The notes under the pieces are model-generated. The model searched no databases. It was not told the DNA's origin and worked only from the letters and a program-made list of their open reading frames with translations. Of a stretch of 64,000 bases of DNA, positions 1-7,706 are shown in pieces (within the stretch, counting starts at the first letter, position 1; each line of letters starts with the position of its first letter). Source of the DNA: CAWAPS01 sp963783945 (GTDB lineage: Bacteria; Actinomycetota; Acidimicrobiia; Acidimicrobiales; Palsa-688). A program made the position numbers and the translations under genes. The stretch spans positions 868,001 to 932,000 of the forward strand of contig CAWAPS010000019.1 in NCBI GenBank assembly GCA_963783945.1, read 5' to 3'.

Positions 1-688
1 GCACGCTTGTCAGGTCGATCACGCCGTCGCCGGGTAGCAGGCGCTGGAAGGTAGCCTCCGCGTAGTTCCCGTCGTAGTCGGGCGGGGCATCGGACACCTG
101 GACGGCGAACACTCGGTCTCCTGGGAGCCTTTCAAGGACAGTCATGTCCGGGTTGCCTCGAAAAAAATGGAACGTATCGACGAGCACGCCTCCGTTAACC
201 CGGTCGGCCTCCTCTATGACGTCAAGGGCGGCTTGAAGATCAACGACGGCGGTGCCAGGCATGAACTCCAGATGTACCCTGGCGCCGAAGTCGCTGGCTC
301 GGTCACACAGGTCGCCGAAGCTTTGTGCCACTTCGCTCAGCCTGATCCCAGGCTGGAAGGGGCTCAGGGCCGTGAGTGCGACCGCTCCTATCTCTGACGC
401 GATGGCCAGCACATCGTCACGGCTCAGTGCGCCGTAAGGCCCGGGAAGCACCTCGCTTCCACACCAGCCCAGAATAGGGTCGACCACGAGGTCTAGCCCA
501 GCGTCGCGAGCTGCCGACCCGATGTCCGCCGGCGGGAGCTCGGGCGAGAGGAAGTCCGGTGTACCGACCGAGAAGCGCTGGCATCGGGCGGCGTGGGCGG
601 CCTCGATCCGAGCAGAGATTGGACTGTCCAAGCCGATCGTACCGGCCCAGAGCACCCACCCTATGTCCTGGATATCGTCCTCGTTCAT
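1..688 (-). CDS. Sugar phosphate isomerase/epimerase-like TIM barrel (partial, 3' end off the window)
   Basis: The gene runs off the left edge; 229 residues are visible from the ATG at 688, with AAGGAG about 11 bases upstream. Residues match the xylose isomerase-like TIM-barrel (AP endonuclease 2) superfamily: Glu141 in HLEF, Asp171 and His174 in DTFH, the VQVSD strand at 196-200 and an LPGDG turn at 218-222. Members isomerise, epimerise or dehydrate sugars and keto-polyols in the cytoplasm, usually with a divalent metal bound by these acid and His residues. It is the first of four such genes plus a relic in the window. The exact substrate cannot be told from sequence. Superfamily assignment is secure; function within it is open. 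Confidence 0.85.
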   Translation of the reverse strand, partial: MNEDDIQDIGWVLWAGTIGLDSPISARIEAAHAARCQRFSVGTPDFLSPELPPADIGSAARDAGLDLVVDPILGWCGSEVLPGPYGALSRDDVLAIASEIGAVALTALSPFQPGIRLSEVAQSFGDLCDRASDFGARVHLEFMPGTAVVDLQAALDVIEEADRVNGGVLVDTFHFFRGNPDMTVLERLPGDRVFAVQVSDAPPDYDGNYAEATFQRLLPGDGVIDLTSV

Positions 689-773
689 TGATGACTTCTC
701 TCCTTCGGTAAGTGATCGGCGGACCAAGGAAGTGGGCATCGAACGATGGTAGGCCGGTGCGCGCTGATACCCC

Positions 774-873
774 CCTAAGGGCCCGCCACGAAACAACTTG
801 ACGCAATTCTCTTGTAAACATGCATGTCGTGGCACCGGACTTGTTCCAAGTTGTTTCGTGGCGGGCCCTAACC
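774..873 (+). repeat. 100-bp palindromic element, copy 1
   Basis: A core of 92 bp (778-869) has perfect 22-bp terminal inverted repeats (778-799 and 848-869, starting AGGGCCCGCCACGAAACAAC) around a 48-base centre that contains ACATGCATGT. Together with the flanking CCTAA and TAACC it is 100 bp long. The same 100 bp, with one mismatch, occurs inverted at 19320-19419, and similarity stops sharply at both edges. No protein is encoded. It looks like a small mobile or MITE-like element, or the solo end of a larger one; as RNA it could form a strong hairpin. Confidence 0.9.
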
Positions 874-1065
874 TCTGAATGCGACGTTAGCAAATCCCAA
901 GATGAACCCAAAGAAGGGGGAGAGGCGTGAAGTGGCCAGGGAGCCGACAGCGCGATCATCACGGTCGACGTGGTCACCGGCGACAACGTTGGACAGGCAG
1001 TGGACGACGAAATCAGCGTCCGCATGCCCGACCGGTCCGGAGATCAAGGGGGCCGGTACTCGCAC

Positions 1066-2010
1066 CTACCCGGTGCTCAGTAGCTGCGGGGCGAATCCGG
1101 TAGCCGTGAGATGGTCGACGACGATCGTGGCGCAGCCCGCAGGGTCCTCCAGCCAGGGGCCATGCCCACCGGGCACTTCGCGGAGCACGGCCGAGGACAT
1201 TTTGGCGATGGCGGGACGCGCCTGGTTGGGTTTCATGAATGGATCGTCAGTTCCCCAGCAGAACATCGTCGGCGCGGTGATCTGGTGTAGCTCGCCGTCG
1301 CTCATGACGCTCTCAGCGCGGGGATGGCGAAAACCATTGATGGCATGCATGAGCGACGCCACGGTTCGGGCGTTTCCCTTGCGCCGGGCGGAGAGGCGAA
1401 GCACGTCGAGCAGCTCCTCGGGTGCAGCCGCAGCAGCAACGGGGCTGAGCCCTTGGCCGAGCAGCCGCCGATACACCAACCTGGGCATTGGGTTGCGCAG
1501 GACAACTTGGCCGAGCACCGGTACGGTCATGAGCGATAGCGGCATCCGGACTCTCACCCCGGTCAGAGCCACGGCCGGTGAGCCGATGGCGACGAGCGAG
1601 ACGATCCGACCTGGCCGAGCGGCCGCGTGCCAAAGCGCGAACATACCCCCGAGTGAATGGCCCACCACTGGTGCGGCGGCGAGGGCGAGTGCGTCGAAGA
1701 GGTCGTCGATGAGATCGAGGGTTTGCGCGCGCACCGCGCCGGTTCGGTAAGTGAACGGTCCGGACAGCCCGTGACCGGGTAGTTCGACGAGATGGGCACG
1801 ATATCCGGAGAGATCGGCGAGCCAGGGCACCCACGCCGCTGCGGTGAGGCTGACGCCGTGGAGCATGACTAGCGACGGGCCAGCGCCCACGCTCAGCACC
1901 CGAAGACGCACATGTGACGACCCGAGATCGACGAAGGACTCATCGGGTTCTATACCGCTGCGGGCGAAGAGCCGACCTTCACTCTGGCGTATCCTCTGTT
2001 CGAGTTTCAT
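1066..2010 (-). CDS. Alpha/beta hydrolase
   Basis: A 314-residue alpha/beta hydrolase fold protein. Visible catalytic features are the oxyanion HG at 51-52, the nucleophile elbow GHSLG with Ser119, an acidic residue in GTDDPF (255-256) and His283 in GGHGPW. A longer reading frame upstream exists, but the start at 2010 is preferred because its ATG overlaps the stop of the upstream Rrf2-type regulator as ATGA, a translational coupling arrangement. The pair is therefore probably co-transcribed and controlled by that regulator. Substrate is unknown; esters, lactones or C-C bonds of ring-cleavage products are all handled by relatives. Confidence 0.85.
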   Translation of the reverse strand: MKLEQRIRQSEGRLFARSGIEPDESFVDLGSSHVRLRVLSVGAGPSLVMLHGVSLTAAAWVPWLADLSGYRAHLVELPGHGLSGPFTYRTGAVRAQTLDLIDDLFDALALAAAPVVGHSLGGMFALWHAAARPGRIVSLVAIGSPAVALTGVRVRMPLSLMTVPVLGQVVLRNPMPRLVYRRLLGQGLSPVAAAAAPEELLDVLRLSARRKGNARTVASLMHAINGFRHPRAESVMSDGELHQITAPTMFCWGTDDPFMKPNQARPAIAKMSSAVLREVPGGHGPWLEDPAGCATIVVDHLTATGFAPQLLSTG

Positions 2011-2543
2011 TCTTCGTCGGCCTCCACTTGCGATGCGGGCAGCTTTGTCGGCCCGCGCCGATCCAATGCTCCGGGGAGTGTTCCCAACCACGTGTTGACC
2101 CGGTTGCTGGCTCCGACGCCCGACGACTCGATCAGGTCGGCGATGGTGGTGGCAGACAACTCGTTCCACCAGGCCCGCTCGGCCCGATCCATCACTTGGG
2201 CGATACCGCAGGGCCGACGGCACGCGGCCCCCGTCAGCGGAATCGGTCCGCGCTGGCGGATCTCGGTACAGCGGAACATGTCCCCCTGGCCCTCCACTGC
2301 TTCGACGACCTCGGCGACGGTGATTTCGTGGGGGGGTCGGGCCAGGCGAAACCCGCCCCGTGGGCCGCTGGTGGCGCCGAGCACGCCGGCCCGCACCATC
2401 GCCGCGAGGACCTTGGCGAGGTAGGCATCGGGCAGATCGAAGAATTCGGCCAGGCGCCGAGTGGTCAAGGCATCACCTTGGGGGGTAAAGGTCAGCAGCC
2501 AGGTGCAATGGAGCGCCCACTCCACCCCTTCCGGGAGTCGCAT
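2007..2543 (-). CDS. Rrf2 family transcriptional regulator
   Basis: A 178-residue Rrf2-type regulator: an N-terminal winged helix (about 1-70, with the family wing sequence GPRGGFRLA) followed by a segment with Cys92, Cys108 and Cys112. Three such cysteines bind an Fe-S cluster in IscR, NsrR and RirA, though the spacing here (CX15CX3C) differs from IscR/NsrR. An in-frame ATG lies 12 codons upstream, but the start at 2543 matches the usual Rrf2 start (MRLPEGVEWAL). The start codon lies at the edge of a long palindrome (2542-2570), which suggests autoregulation. It probably senses redox state, NO or iron and controls the coupled hydrolase downstream. Confidence 0.85.
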   Translation of the reverse strand: MRLPEGVEWALHCTWLLTFTPQGDALTTRRLAEFFDLPDAYLAKVLAAMVRAGVLGATSGPRGGFRLARPPHEITVAEVVEAVEGQGDMFRCTEIRQRGPIPLTGAACRRPCGIAQVMDRAERAWWNELSATTIADLIESSGVGASNRVNTWLGTLPGALDRRGPTKLPASQVEADEE

Positions 2544-2570
2544 ATCATGGATATTACCTATCCGTGATAT
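2542..2570. promoter_or_regulatory. Candidate operator of the Rrf2-type regulator
   Basis: A 29-bp imperfect palindrome with the arms ATATCAYGGATA and TATCCRTGATAT around a 5-base centre; one arm pair mismatches. It overlaps the start codon and translation initiation region of the regulator gene, so a dimer bound here would block its own expression. Rrf2 proteins bind palindromes of about this length. The sequence symmetry is seen directly; the role is inferred. Confidence 0.6.
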
Positions 2571-3012
2571 CGCCGTCAATGGGCTGGCCGACCCTACAGG
2601 GGCGCGCCGATCATGTGATCTTGTTCAGCACTTCGCGGACTCGCTCGTCGATGTCGTCGATGATGGGGCGCACCGAAAAGCGATACCCGAGTATCGAAAC
2701 TCGTAGACATTTCGTCTTCTCGGTGTCAGTTCGCACGGAAATCGTCCGAAAATACTACGAGAAAACAAAATGTCTGCGAGATTCATGGCCTTCCGGCATC
2801 TGTATCGCCCGCAGCCCGGCCGGCGGCAAATAGGTCGCGTTTGCGAACAGGCCGGCGGGCGGCGCCGGTCAGGGCCTACTTGAACCCTTCGACCTGAGTA
2901 CCCCCCTCGGTGGTCGCGATGCCGTTGGCGAAGCCGTGACGTCACGCCTCACCTAGGGCCTAGGTCGCCGGCAGAGCTGCAGTTCGTTTCTACGTTTCGG
3001 GGCGGGGGCTGG
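2571..3012. other. Intergenic region without a recognised gene
   Basis: About 440 bases upstream of the Rrf2-type gene. No reading frame here resembles a protein family. A 15-bp perfect palindrome (ACCTAGG-G-CCTAGGT, 2951-2965) lies just beyond the end of the flavin reductase gene. The promoter of the regulator-hydrolase pair must lie near 2570-2650. Confidence 0.5.
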
Positions 3013-3735
3013 TTAGCCGGTTGGTCCGAATCGTTCGACCCGGATCCGTTGGGTGGGGATGCCGGTAGCGATGGTGAGATCGGTGGCGGCGTCGGCGAAG
3101 GGTGAGGATCCGCAGATGTAGGCGGTGGCATCGCCGGGGACTGCCGGGAGGTCAGTTGCGGTGAGCCGGCCGGGCGCTCGGACGTCAGACGGGTTCGCTT
3201 GGCGGGTGTAGATGATCGTGGTCTCGGGACCCGGGAGCTCGCTCGGGTAGTACAGCGCTGCAGGGTTTCGGACCGATAGCACGAGCCGGACCAGGTCCGA
3301 GGCGCCCGTCGAGCGGGCCAGACGCAGCATTGCCATCAGCGGCACGACCCCTGAGCCGCCTCCGATGAGCAGGGCCGGGCTGTCCCCCGCCCACACGAAC
3401 CAGCCACCGATCGGGCCCCGGACTTCGAGCTCATCGCCGGCGACGACCTCGTCGTGGAGGAACGAGGACACCTCGCCGTCGGGGAGCCGCTCGACGGTGA
3501 TCTCGATCTCCGGGGATCCGTCGGGCGCCGACGCCACCGAGTACGACCGCGATGCGCTGTACCCGTCGGGGGCGGTGAGCCGGATGATGTAGTGCTGGCC
3601 CGCCAGATGAAGCGATGGCTGGGACAGCCGCAGCCGCAAGGTCTTGGCCGTAGCCGTCTCGGGTCTGACCGCCAGGACCGTGGCCTGCGACCACCGGCTG
3701 GGGGCAGCCGCTCTGACCGGGGTCTGGTCAGTCAC
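3013..3735 (-). CDS. FAD/NAD(P)H-binding ferredoxin-reductase-like protein
   Basis: A 240-residue reductase of the ferredoxin-NADP reductase fold: an FAD-binding beta barrel with RSYS at 63-66 and a nucleotide-binding half with GGGSGVVP at 125-132 and a CGSSPF motif near the C terminus. There is no 2Fe-2S domain. The GTG at 3735 is chosen because it overlaps the stop of the upstream molybdoenzyme gene by 8 bases and leaves the usual short lead before the first barrel strand; an ATG at 3810 would force a long overlap. The two genes form a tight operon, so this protein probably passes electrons to or from the molybdoenzyme. Confidence 0.82.
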   Translation of the reverse strand: MTDQTPVRAAAPSRWSQATVLAVRPETATAKTLRLRLSQPSLHLAGQHYIIRLTAPDGYSASRSYSVASAPDGSPEIEITVERLPDGEVSSFLHDEVVAGDELEVRGPIGGWFVWAGDSPALLIGGGSGVVPLMAMLRLARSTGASDLVRLVLSVRNPAALYYPSELPGPETTIIYTRQANPSDVRAPGRLTATDLPAVPGDATAYICGSSPFADAATDLTIATGIPTQRIRVERFGPTG

Positions 3736-4339
3736 CCTGATATCGCTGTTCGAGCCACGGGTCACCCCGGTCGTGGTAGCCGTTTTGTTCCCAAAAGCCG
3801 GGCTCGTCATGGTCGAGCAGACGCAGCCCTGCCACCCATTTCGCGCTCTTCCAGAAATACAGGTGAGGAACCAGGAGCCGGGCCGGGCCGCCGTGTTCCC
3901 TGGGCAGGCTTTGGCCCTCGGCTTCCCACGCCACCCAGGCCTGGCCGCCGGTCACGTCGGCCAACGGGAGGTTCGTGGTGTACCCCGTATGGGTGTACGC
4001 CATGACGTGGGTGGCCGCCGGCCCAGGCACCGCTGCGTCGAGCAGAACGTCGACCGAGACACCCCGGAAGGTCATGCCCAGCTTCGACCAGGTGGTGACG
4101 CAGTGAATGTCCCCCTCATAGGCCGATCGGGGAAGCGCCTGGATCTGGTCCCAGGTCCAGGTCGTGGGCGTCTGGACCAACCCCTCCACCGTGAACGTCC
4201 ACGATGCGGTGTCCAACCGGGGCGTGGCTTCGGCCGTGAGCACCGGCCAGGAATCACCGGCGTCGTACTGCCCAGGAGGAAGCCGCGGATCCCTCCCGGA
4301 CCGTCCCCTACCCGAAAAGCCTCTCGTGAAGCCGGCCAT
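3728..4339 (-). CDS. Sulfite-oxidase-like molybdopterin-dependent oxidoreductase
   Basis: A 203-residue protein of the oxidoreductase molybdopterin-binding (sulfite oxidase/YedY-like) family. Cys80 in GDIHCVTTWS is at the position of the molybdenum-ligating cysteine. The start at 4339 has GAGGAGA just upstream; the longer frame has no support. There is no signal peptide or TAT motif, so it should be cytoplasmic, unlike the TAT-type relative at the right edge of the window. It is followed by an overlapping flavin reductase gene, which suggests a two-component redox enzyme. Substrate is unknown. Confidence 0.82.
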   Translation of the reverse strand: MAGFTRGFSGRGRSGRDPRLPPGQYDAGDSWPVLTAEATPRLDTASWTFTVEGLVQTPTTWTWDQIQALPRSAYEGDIHCVTTWSKLGMTFRGVSVDVLLDAAVPGPAATHVMAYTHTGYTTNLPLADVTGGQAWVAWEAEGQSLPREHGGPARLLVPHLYFWKSAKWVAGLRLLDHDEPGFWEQNGYHDRGDPWLEQRYQGD

Positions 4340-4464
4340 GGCGTCTCCTCGCAGGTTGGTTACCACATTCTGGTCCAACCCCGACCGAGCGGTGGGCGGT
4401 GCGACCTCGCGGCGTGGCATTCGACCGAGCGATGTCCCCGGGCCAGTCGGGGCTCATCTCCAAA

Positions 4465-5337
4465 TCAGATCGCGGTAAGGGCCGGCGCAAGGTCTCGCCA
4501 GACCTGCCGGGGGAAGGTGAGCATTCCCTCCTCGTTCAGGACCTGCACGCAGACATGATCGGCCCCGGCGTCGCGATGCTCTCTGACACGCGATGCGATC
4601 ACACCCTCATCACCCCAGGTGACCATGGCGTCCACCAACCGGTCCGAGCCGCCGCCGGCGAAGTCGTCGTCGGTGAAGCCAAGTCGACGGAGATTGTTGA
4701 CGTAGTTGGGCAGGCCGAGATAATGGACCAGGAAGCTACGGCCAATCCGGCGACCGGCCTCGGGGTCCGTGGTAAGAGCTACCGCCTGCTCAGGAATCAC
4801 GAGCCTGGATGGTCCGACTGCTGCTCGCGCCGCGGCAGTGTGTTCGGGAGTCACGTTGTAGGGATGGACGCCGGCGGCGCGCCGGCTGGCAAGCTCCAGC
4901 ATCTTCGGTCCCAGCGCAGCCAGCACTCGCTGCTCCAGCGGAAGGGAAGTGCTGGCCGAGTCCAGACCATCGAGGAACGAGACCATGGCGCCAAGCGGCT
5001 TGCCATACCGGGCTAACTCCTGAGTGTCGACAACCTGAGCATGGCTGGCCCCGATACCGACGAGAAAGCGGTCCCCGTACTCGGCGATCAGTCGAGCATG
5101 CGCCGAAGCCGTCTCCTCCGGTGAGTGCATCCACAGGTTGAGAACCCCGGTAGCTACAGTGATGGTCTTGGTCGCTGACAGGAGTTGCTCCACCGCCCCA
5201 AACACGTCGCCGCCTGAGTCGGGGACCCAGAGCGAGGTGTAGCCGAGCTCCTCGAGCTCGGCGGCCGCAGCAACTGCCTCGCCCGGGTCCCCAAAGCGCA
5301 GGGCGGCGTTCCAGATCCCTGTACCGGCGAACCTCAT
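4465..5337 (-). CDS. LLM class F420-dependent oxidoreductase
   Basis: A 290-residue protein of the bacterial luciferase-like monooxygenase superfamily, of the subgroup usually annotated as F420-dependent. Typical elements are the early strand MRFAGTGIWNAALRFGDP, LWVPDSGG near 40, the SATKTITVATGVLNLW segment and ERFLVGIGASH-like GDRFLVGIGASH near 95. It would oxidise or reduce a small organic substrate with F420 or FMN in the cytoplasm. It lies downstream of the TIM-barrel and alcohol dehydrogenase genes on the same strand with a 123-base gap. Family is clear; substrate and cofactor are not proven. Confidence 0.85.
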   Translation of the reverse strand: MRFAGTGIWNAALRFGDPGEAVAAAAELEELGYTSLWVPDSGGDVFGAVEQLLSATKTITVATGVLNLWMHSPEETASAHARLIAEYGDRFLVGIGASHAQVVDTQELARYGKPLGAMVSFLDGLDSASTSLPLEQRVLAALGPKMLELASRRAAGVHPYNVTPEHTAAARAAVGPSRLVIPEQAVALTTDPEAGRRIGRSFLVHYLGLPNYVNNLRRLGFTDDDFAGGGSDRLVDAMVTWGDEGVIASRVREHRDAGADHVCVQVLNEEGMLTFPRQVWRDLAPALTAI

Positions 5338-5460
5338 CTCGAGCCAGACCCGGTATTGGATAGCCGTTCACTCATACGAGGAACCCTAGCTGCATCGCTA
5401 TTCACCGTGCTGATCCGTCGAGCCGAACCGCTGTCAGCGGGACCCAGGAAACTCCGCCCC

Positions 5461-6279
5461 TCACTGGTCGTCTAGCTGGGCCAAGAGCTCCCGAGCGGCG
5501 TCTACACACCGGCCGAGCCGTTCGTAGGGACCGATACCAGCATCGGCCAGCGACCTGAGCGGCACCTCCAGTCCGATCACGGGATGACGCGGCAGCGCGG
5601 CGAGTATTTCGAGCAGGGGCGCTTCGCCGGTGCCCGGCACCATCCGCTCAAAGCACGCCTCTTCCATATAGTCGCCGATGGTGGGCACTAGCGGCACGTC
5701 GCTGAGCTGGACATAGCCAATCAGGTCGGGGCCGAGGGCGGCGACGTCGGCGGGGCCGGAGCCGGACCGCACCAGGTGCATCGTGTCGACGAGGAGGCGG
5801 AAATCCGGGCGTCCAACCGCCTGGATGGCAGCGAGCGCGGTAGGCAGGTCGGCGATGGCGAGCCCGGTCGAGAACTCCAGCGTCGTCTCCATCCCAGAGT
5901 CGGCGGCCATCTCGGCCAGCACCCCGAACTGGTCGATGCTCCGGTTGAAGTCGGAATCGAAGGTGACGGTGTTGACCCGCTGAGCACCGAGCTCGGCCAT
6001 GACGGCGACATCGCCGGCGAGATCACGCATGTCCATGCCAGGACGGAGCACGAAGCCGTCGCCCAGCGACACCGTCACGCCCCGGTCGCGCAGGGCCGCC
6101 AGCGTCCGCCGCCTCAAAGCGAGGTCATCTAGCAGGGAGAAGGGTGGGTAGCCGTACGGGTTAGGCATCGCGCTCAGGGTCAACGCCACGTACCCGAGCC
6201 CGAGGTCGGCCGCCAGGCCCACGAATTCAACGGGCGGCAGTCCCATCACGCTCAACGGCTCGATCGACAGTCGTTCCAT
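5461..6279 (-). CDS. Sugar phosphate isomerase/epimerase-like TIM barrel
   Basis: A xylose isomerase-like TIM barrel of about 272 residues, beginning MERLSIEPLSVMGLPPVEF, with LEFSTG (metal-binding Glu), LVDTMHLVRSG (Asp and His), YVQLSD and a C-terminal GLEVPL. Two starts are possible. The ATG at 6279 has AGAGGAAA upstream and fits family alignment. The ATG at 6339 overlaps the stop of the upstream alcohol dehydrogenase as TGATG, has GGAGG upstream and would add a polar 20-residue tail. Either way it is translationally linked to the dehydrogenase, suggesting consecutive steps: alcohol oxidation followed by isomerisation or dehydration of the ketone. Confidence 0.83.
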   Translation of the reverse strand: MERLSIEPLSVMGLPPVEFVGLAADLGLGYVALTLSAMPNPYGYPPFSLLDDLALRRRTLAALRDRGVTVSLGDGFVLRPGMDMRDLAGDVAVMAELGAQRVNTVTFDSDFNRSIDQFGVLAEMAADSGMETTLEFSTGLAIADLPTALAAIQAVGRPDFRLLVDTMHLVRSGSGPADVAALGPDLIGYVQLSDVPLVPTIGDYMEEACFERMVPGTGEAPLLEILAALPRHPVIGLEVPLRSLADAGIGPYERLGRCVDAARELLAQLDDQ

Positions 6280-6338
6280 CGTGTTTTCCTCTCGTGATCG
6301 GTTGCGATCTTCGTGCCCCGCCGCCTCGATGTCGTCCA

Positions 6339-7376
6339 TCAGGCAACCTCCAGTGAGACGCGCACAGCGTCCTTGCCGGCGACTCGTCGTTCGGCCAGCG
6401 CCAGGGCTTCCTCGAATCGCTCCAGAGGAAACGACTCGCCGAGCAGGTCCTTGGTGGGAACCTTGCCCTCGTTGATCATCGAGCACGACAGGCTCAGGTC
6501 GAAGCCACCACCTGGCATCACGGTGATGTTCCGCAGCGGGATCTGGTTGATGTCGAAACCGTCCAGCGGTCGATCCTTCATCCCGGCGGCCACCACCTTC
6601 CCGCCCCGTCGCACCAGCTCGAAGGCCGTGATGAACGAAACGGGATCGCCGGAGGCGACGTCGAGCACGACATCCGCCATCGCGCCGCCGGTCGCCTCCG
6701 CGACCTGGGCTGCAGCGTCCTCGCTCTCGAGGTCGACGGCGTGGTCCGCGCCGACGCGCAACGCGGTGCCGAGGCGCAACCGGTCACGTGACAGGCCGAC
6801 AACGATGATCGTGCCAACACCCTGTGCCCGGGCAGCCACGACGGCGGCGAGGCCCATGTGTCCCGGGCCGAGGACGACAAGCGAGTCCCCGGGCTGCGCC
6901 GGGCGGACGAACGTGGCCGAGTTGGCCAGGCACTCGTAGACGGTGAGCTCGGTCGCCGGCAGGTCCTCGCGGAGCCGCTTCACCTCAGAGCCCGGGGCCA
7001 GCTCCATGTAGTCGGCGTAACCGCCGAACAGCCCCGACGCCTCATCGACCGGGAAGTCGAACCCGTACACCCGAGACTTCCCTTCGGCAGTCACGATGTA
7101 AGAACGGACGCCGACTCGGTCGCCTTCTTGCACCCCGAACTCCGAGGCGGCCTCCGGCGAGATCTCCTCGATCCGGCCGACGATCTCGTGGCCCGGAACC
7201 GTGGGGAACACGCCTCCCGAGGGCACCGGCGGGTGGCCACGGAACTGGTCGACGTCGCTGTGACAGATTCCGACGGCTTCGACTCGAAGCACCGCGCCGC
7301 CCGAGCGCAGCTTGGGCTTCGGGACTTCGCGGAGCTCCCAAGTCTCGTCACCATGGAACACGATGGCGCGCGGCAT
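6339..7376 (-). CDS. Zinc-binding alcohol dehydrogenase (medium-chain)
   Basis: A 345-residue medium-chain dehydrogenase. The catalytic zinc site is visible as Cys38 in GICHSD and His63-Glu64 in GHE; the NAD(P) site is the GPGHMG loop near 170. The four-cysteine structural zinc lobe found in many relatives is absent; the corresponding stretch (about 95-115) has no cysteine. GGGGAGG lies 8 bases before the ATG. The gene overlaps the downstream TIM-barrel gene if the longer start of the latter is used. It is divergent from the Rieske oxygenase gene. It probably oxidises a polyol or sugar alcohol; the substrate is inferred only from the neighbour. Confidence 0.87.
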   Translation of the reverse strand: MPRAIVFHGDETWELREVPKPKLRSGGAVLRVEAVGICHSDVDQFRGHPPVPSGGVFPTVPGHEIVGRIEEISPEAASEFGVQEGDRVGVRSYIVTAEGKSRVYGFDFPVDEASGLFGGYADYMELAPGSEVKRLREDLPATELTVYECLANSATFVRPAQPGDSLVVLGPGHMGLAAVVAARAQGVGTIIVVGLSRDRLRLGTALRVGADHAVDLESEDAAAQVAEATGGAMADVVLDVASGDPVSFITAFELVRRGGKVVAAGMKDRPLDGFDINQIPLRNITVMPGGGFDLSLSCSMINEGKVPTKDLLGESFPLERFEEALALAERRVAGKDAVRVSLEVA

Positions 7377-7706
7377 TCGGAAAACCTCCCCGAGTTGTCT
7401 GGGGCAGGTTTATCTGGCGCGCGCCCGACCAGTCAACAGTTCTCTTTCCATCTGCCCGGGAAGTTGTTCGCGTAACCCCCGTGACGACCGGGCCCCGCCC
7501 TCGAGGGCGCTTGGTGGCGCGATCGACACCTACCTTGAGCCCGCCGTCATCAAGCGTTTGACTCGTCGTGTCCACGGTGATTCGATGAGGATGTGCGGTT
7601 AATACCCCTTTCGACGAAAGATCAGATTGTGCTCGCTCCTGTCGGTAGCTGCTGGTTGCGGCCCACCCCGGGCCGAAGGTGCTGTATTTAAGAGAAGGAA
7701 ATCGAC
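7377..7706. promoter_or_regulatory. Divergent promoter region between alcohol dehydrogenase and Rieske oxygenase
   Basis: A 330-base gap between two divergent genes, so both promoters should be here. It contains a perfect 13-bp palindrome CTTTCG-A-CGAAAG (7608-7620), about 90 bases before the Rieske start, as a possible regulator site. AGAAGGA precedes the Rieske ATG. No gene is recognisable in the gap. Confidence 0.4.

Noticed and set aside
902..1750. A long plus-strand open frame (282 codons)
   Set aside because: It lies opposite the alpha/beta hydrolase gene, has Arg/Ser/Thr-rich low-complexity content and matches no family; a shadow of the real gene.
2951..2965. A 15-bp palindrome ACCTAGGGCCTAGGT as an operator
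   Set aside because: It lies beyond the 3' end of the flavin reductase gene and about 390 bases from the next start; no functional context.
3644..4558. A 304-codon plus-strand open frame
   Set aside because: Antisense to the molybdoenzyme and flavin reductase genes; composition is that of a high-GC shadow frame.
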